Source: Fomitopsis serialis (Eukaryota > Basidiomycota > Agaricomycetes > Polyporales > Fomitopsidaceae). Taken from it: a stretch of 64,000 nucleotides of DNA. Shown in pieces: positions 58,801-64,000 of the stretch (position 1 is the first letter of the stretch; every line of letters starts with the position of its first letter). A program made the translations under genes and the position numbers. The notes under the pieces are model-generated. The model was not told the origin of the DNA, did not search any database, and saw only the letters and a program-made list of their open reading frames with translations. The stretch is taken from positions 186,001 through 250,000 of the forward strand of contig NW_025954992.1 in the NCBI RefSeq assembly GCF_022376445.1. The letters are read 5' to 3'.

Positions 58801-61800
58801 CCGCTGAAGAGGTATGGCGGGAGCGCAGTGAATTCTGGCTTTGAGAAAACGCGGTCAGGGTAGAGCTCCATCAAGCGCGCCAACTTCTCAGCAGCAAATC
58901 GACCGTAAAGATCAATGACGGGTCCGACACAGATCAGTTGAATCTCAGGACGCTTGTCGAGTCTGTCGTCTCTGTCAGCAACACAAGTATGGATGCGAAG
59001 AGGCAGCGCGACGACTCACAGGGAAGGCATAACGTCCGCGATCAGATCCACACCCTTTTGTTTCGACCACCGACCCACGAACACGAACAGAGCGGCGTTC
59101 GGGTCTTGCTTGATACCGGCCCACTCTTGCGCTTGCCTCTTGTGTTCTGGCCGTTGCGCTTCCGCAACGTCGTCAATCTGGATGTCACGGACGTTCACAG
59201 GGTTCTCGTCCAGCGCGGCGATATCCGTCGGATCCGGGTTAGGCAGCGAGTCGACGTGCTTGAGCGTCCAAAGAGCGGGATACCGAGCCCAACTCCGCTT
59301 GCCGTACTTGTCAGACACACCGGCGACACCAATCGACTTTTGATGGGCGCTGACGAAGGAAGCTGCTGCGTGGAGCAAGTTGAACGTATTACCGAACTGA
59401 ACGTATTTCGTGCAATGCTCCTTGCTGATGTTGAACGCGGAGCAAACCTCCTTCATCTCTTCCTTCGTGCGAAGCGGCCAGAGACCCTGGAACTCCGCGT
59501 TGTGCAGTGAGAGACATACGGGGAGCACCTTCGGCAGGAGGTAGATAGCAGCAAGAGCACCGTGGTAGTCGTTGATGTGGTAGATGTCGATGTCAGGGAT
59601 GCGATGCACGGTGGCAGCAATCGCTTGGTTCCAAGTCGAGTAGAAGATGGCGGAGCTGAGATCGTCCATGCGAGCAGGATACGGGTCAGCCTTCGTCTGA
59701 GCGCGGAAGACAGGGCTGTCGAGGATGACGTATGTGATATTGTCGACGACGTGAGTCTCAACCTCGATTAGGTACGGCTCGCCGAAGATGATGACCTCGA
59801 TAGGTTCCGCGGGTTCGCCTTGGGGATACTCGAGGTCTCCGACCTTAGGAATACCCAGATGAGATCGACGTCGGACATCGCCTTCCCCATAAGACTCGAC
59901 ATGACACCGAGACCACCAATCTTGACCTTCAGCTTCCAATCGATGATTTCGTATTCGAGCGTGGCGATCAGCACTTTGCGGCGTTTGTCCTTCACTTCAG
60001 GCCAACCGATGAGATCGTCTGCTTGTGACCAAACATCTTCTCTGTGAGCGGTGTGTGCGGTTCTGACACCTTTTCGGACGACTTGTGGCCCAGGGCGCCG
60101 AGGATGGGGAAGTAGTTGCTGTGGTCCTTGTGCGGCTTGACACCCCACTTGTTGTACTTGATGCCGTAGAACGACCAGATGAAGACGCCGACAGCGAGTG
60201 AGCAGTCGCGAAAGGAATGGCAGAAGAGCGCGAACGTGATAGCTCCGACAGAGGACTCGCCGATAGGCTCGAGCCACCAGGTCAGCGTAGAGTCATCCAC
60301 TATCAGATCCCATGCGACGTAGGGGTGCGGAGGCTTGGACATGTTCAGATAGTTGGCTGACAGCGTGTTCGGCGGGAGACGGTCCATGACACCATCCCGT
60401 CGACGTCTCCGTAGAAGTAGTTGTCGAAGCCGAACACGTTGAGCTGCACATAGGTAGGCCAGCTATCGGCGATCTTGATGTGCCAGTAGTTGTCGTCCGC
60501 CTGAGACATGCGGTAAGGCATGCCAAGATCGTACCCCCACTCGTTGTATGCACCACGGACGAGGAACTGGGGAACACGACGTTGTTTGTCGTAGTTCAGA
60601 TCCGAATGCACGACCATGCTCGACGTCTGCGCGAGGTAGCACCAATCTGCGTGTCGCCTCGTGATCAGCATCATCGTTTGGCTAGAGACCCTCCTATTTC
60701 CGAAGACTCACATTGGACTATGACGTGCTGCCCCTCCCACCAGTTGTCACTGCCGCTAATGAATCCGCGGAGATCGTCGTAGTGTTCTCCCACGACTGCC
60801 AGTCAGTCCAGTTCTGCGCGAAGTTGGTGGAATACCGGAACATGTCCGCGCCGTATGCCTTGTGGGTAAATGTGTATTGACCGTCACTGTACTGTATGGC
60901 GCCGGCGTCGTAGCTCGCATTATCCCACACGACGATGTTATCCGCTGCGCCCTTGCGGATCAGTAGGTGATCCGTAGCCTAGCGCAGAAAGTGAGTCACA
61001 CAAATACAATCAACGTGGCAGGGCCAACTTACGTTGGTCGACGCAGTGCCGTCGTTCGTGGTCGGGTTCTTTATGATGATTTCCAACACACCGTCAGGGA
61101 CGTTCTCCAGCGTTGCCGACCATGACCATGTAGAGACAGATACTCCATAGACCTCGTCAGGAGGCGTCCCAGTGACCGAGCCGCAGGTAGCCGAGCCAAG
61201 GGTCGGCGTCGCACCAGTTCCAGAACTCGACATGTTCAGTGAGATGGAGTTCGTCACGCTGGTACAGCTCATCTCCACATTGAACTCGAGGGTGATCGGA
61301 ATGGAGCTCGAGTTCGACGGCAGCCGCGCGTCGTGCCCAGGCGTGAACTTCGTGAGCGCGGGCGGAGGCGACACCCAATCTGCCTCCAGCACGTACGCCT
61401 TGAACCCGAACGGCGGTAAGGTCATGTTCGGGAAGCATCCGAAGTACGGCGCCTTGCTATCGTTATAGAAAGCCTCCGCTGAATCCTGGAGCGGGACGAT
61501 CTCGTACGGGTAGAAGAGGTTGCGAACCGAGTTTCCGCCCTGATAGGGGCTCTTGATGTACTGGTCACTCGTGCAGTCGAACCCCCACGACGTGGTCGCA
61601 TTCTGGTTCGTGTAGAACATCCAGACCTTCTCTGACGTGTTCCCGGCTGTCGTTTGATAGTCCTCAAGCAGACTCCGCGAAACGGACCACAAGCCCATCT
61701 GGGTCGAGGTGCCGTTGGATCCCGGGCGCTCAATGGAGTACGTCCAGTTCCGCAAGGTAGTGAGATCCCAACCATCCTGCAGTGCGGGGAATTGCGTCCG

Positions 61801-63825
61801 GAGGTGGAGGTACTGCGAGAAGAGTCGGCGTGTGTCAGCAGTCGGGTCGAAGTGGTCAAGCGCGTTCCAGTCGTCCTTGCAGCCAAGCAAAGAGCGACCC
61901 ATCGGAAGGTAGTAGTACTGTGATGATCCTAGAGTGTAACATCCATGACGCTTCCATGCGGTGTTGCTGAACATTGCCTGACGACTGTCACGGATGACGT
62001 GAGCAATAGCACAGCGAACATACAGACGGCATCACGCACCCGTATAGATAGTTGTTAGCGGTATTATCGTACAGGTAGAAATTCTGTTCTTCTCCGTAGA
62101 ATAGCTAAATGCGCGTTAAAAATCCATACCGACATATCTGACAAACCGAGACCCACCAGTGGTACACCAGGCATCAGTAGTGTAGTGATGAACGTCGCCA
62201 AGACACTGCGCTCCGTCCCGTTTTCTATACTCGGCCACCGGAATACATCGAAGTTGCTCGTCCCATACAGATGGCGAGGATCCACGTTATGGCTGCCCGG
62301 GTTGACCATGTCGTCGTCGACGAAAAGCTCATCCCACGCAGTCACGAAGTCCTTGGAGACATCGTAAGCGTCCTCTAGATCACCGTCCATACCAAGGAAG
62401 CGGGTCAGGCCGCGGTAGATGGAGTACTGGAAGGCGGCGCCATCGAGACCCTCTTGACCCTGCTCACGTAGGAAGTACTGATTTTGCGACTCGGTCATGT
62501 TGGCCGCGACATCGTATTCCGGCCGTTCAGTGGGTGTACGACCACGACCGCTGAAGTGATGCTGAGCCAACGCGCATATACCGAACAAACTCCACTTACT
62601 AATAGAGCGCTCCGAAGTAGTCACCACCCGTCACTTCGCCCACAATGAGGAAGTTGTCCTTGCCAAGGGCCGCTGCGCAGCTCCTCGTCGTCGATGTCCA
62701 CTGGACCAAACCATCGACTGTCATCTGGGTAGACTTGTCTATACGGATGCCGTCAAAGTCCAGAGCTTGGATTGCCATGCAGGAGAAGGTGGTGAGCTTC
62801 GCCATGACATCGGGATTCCACTCTCGCAGACGATCTTGCACGGACGCGAACTTCGAGAGCTGACGCTGCCAATCGGATGGACACCGAAAGCCTCCATGTC
62901 GCCATACTGGTCGAACTCGGACGCAAGCAACCGCCGTTATAGTCGATGTCCACTATCGCTCCATCATCGCCCCAGAACACGGGCATTTGGCAGAGTTATT
63001 GTATTCATTGCTGAACTGCAGACGACATTGAGCACTGCCAACCAAATATCCGACGAAGCGACTACCGTGAAATCGACATAGCGCTGAAGTTCCAGGGTGC
63101 GTAGGCCGGGTCAAGCCAAGTAGCCTCGTACTCCTCGATGTTGAACGGCGCCGAACGTTTGTATACCTGGCCGGTGGTTCGGCAGTCAGCGCCTGCGCCG
63201 GAAAGCGAATAGTACAAGGACGCACCCTTTAAAGCCGACAAGATTGTTCATCGTGCCGACGGTGAAGTCCAGATAATGTACATGTTCCGTTTGTGAATCT
63301 CGTCGATAGCATTCTGCCAAGTCGCGACCGAGCCGAAATGGGGGTCGACAACGGAGAGGTCGAGGGGCGAATAACCTGTCGAGATGAGGGGGACAGCACG
63401 CATAGAGCAACGCGGAAACTCACTGTCGGCCTCCCATATCTCGTTCAACCACGCCGTGCCAGAGATGTAGATCGCTTTACACCCATGCCCTGGAGATAGT
63501 CCAGCCTATTTACCATACCCGCAAGATCACCGCCCGCGCGCAGTTGCGTTTCCCGCCAGTCCCACTCGTACACGGATTTGAAGAAGTCGTTGTTTGTGGG
63601 GTCTCCATCGGCGAACTTGTCGAGGAGAATGGTGTAGAAGGGGAAAGCGCGCCAGTTCGAGGGCGAGGCCGTGTAGCTATCGCGCTTGGGATAGTAATAA
63701 TCCAAGACGTTTGTGGCAGTTTTGTTCTGGTTAATGTTGTAGTCCGCAATATCCTCCCGGTATGGTGATGCTGTGCCCAGATGGGCGAGAGTGAGGAGCG
63801 ACAGCAGCGCTGTGCGCACCCACAT
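55840..63825 (-). CDS. AGS1: Cell wall alpha-1,3-glucan synthase
   Basis: Large membrane enzyme making alpha-1,3-glucan for the cell wall, with more than 20 exons. Order from the N-terminus: signal peptide ([20 protein letters not shown], about 1-20); GH13 amylase-like domain with [28 protein letters not shown] (region II) and VGEVTGGDY (region III); a first membrane span near 60250 ([11 protein letters not shown]...[10 protein letters not shown]). Then the GT5 starch-synthase-like domain with [10 protein letters not shown] (K-x-G-G-L), [28 protein letters not shown] and [17 protein letters not shown]. Then a Ser-rich cytosolic linker (about 57600-58400) and a C-terminal multi-span domain (about 55880-57550) thought to export the glucan. 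The stop assumes EQLARP after a last intron. At least six single-base losses break the frame (near 62927, 62875, 60760, 60397, 60024 and 59852). Confidence 0.95.
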
Positions 63826-64000
63826 GGTGGAAAGACGAGACGAGTCTGTGCTGGTGAACCTGATATGCTATGGTACGGGGCGAGAGAACCGAGCGAGAAC
63901 CGTGGTAGTAAACGTCCTGAAAGAGGGAAGAGGGTGGAAAGAAACGAAAGGGAGGAGAGCCGGGGAGGCTATTACGGCGGGACGTGCAGGAGGAGGGAGG
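63826..64000. promoter_or_regulatory. 5' flank of the glucan synthase gene
   Basis: Only 175 bases before the window ends. Purine-rich on the plus strand (pyrimidine-rich on the coding strand), as is common near fungal transcription starts. No specific site identified. Confidence 0.4.

Noticed and set aside
1..64000. CRISPR arrays, bacterial operons, secondary-metabolite core genes (PKS, NRPS, terpene synthase)
   Set aside because: No short regular repeats with spacers, introns are present throughout, and no such core enzyme domains were recognised.

Overview
This window looks like nuclear DNA of a basidiomycete fungus. An agaricomycete, possibly a polypore, is the best guess. The evidence is GC-rich sequence, many 45-70 nt GT-AG introns, several F-box-like proteins of the kind expanded in mushrooms, a cytosolic HSP90, a full-length alpha-1,3-glucan synthase, and no bacterial operon structure. 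All comparisons were made by eye; percentage identities were not computed.

Left part (1-18.5 kb): 3' part of an HSP90 gene (+); an F-box-like gene with an acidic tract (+); an alpha/beta-hydrolase of the HGGG type (-); a sphingoid long-chain-base kinase (-); a SAM methyltransferase (+); three tandem paralogous F-box-like genes (-); and an unrecognised Ser/Arg/Pro-rich gene (-).

Middle part (18.8-50.36 kb): a large tandem array. A unit of about 9.95 kb is present three times (starts 18808, 28793, 38745) and is followed by a fourth partial unit (48691 to about 50357). Each unit starts with a four-exon short-chain dehydrogenase gene resembling yeast AYR1. The three full units also carry about 8.3 kb of spacer. 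The spacer holds a small TATA-preceded gene of unknown function and, on the opposite strand, a decayed fragment with the HSP90 N-terminal signature. Just beyond the last SDR copy, 50.4-51.45 kb is a strongly diverged but colinear relative of the sequence that follows SDR in the units. This suggests an old duplication with later homogenisation or re-amplification.

Right part (51.9-64 kb): a second acidic F-box-like gene (-), paralogous to the one at 2.6 kb and in the opposite orientation, so the pair brackets the cluster; a prenylcysteine oxidase-like gene (+); and a complete alpha-1,3-glucan synthase (-) with amylase-like, starch-synthase-like and multi-membrane-span domains.

A technical theme runs through the window. 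Conserved genes (glucan synthase, prenylcysteine oxidase, two F-box genes, SDR copies) are broken by single-base indels, most of them explicable as one base lost from a homopolymer. Repeat units differ mainly by similar indels in patches. This looks more like long-read consensus error than gene death, so pseudogene calls are made cautiously. The HSP90 and cell-wall genes are housekeeping functions. No shared pathway links the genes of the window.
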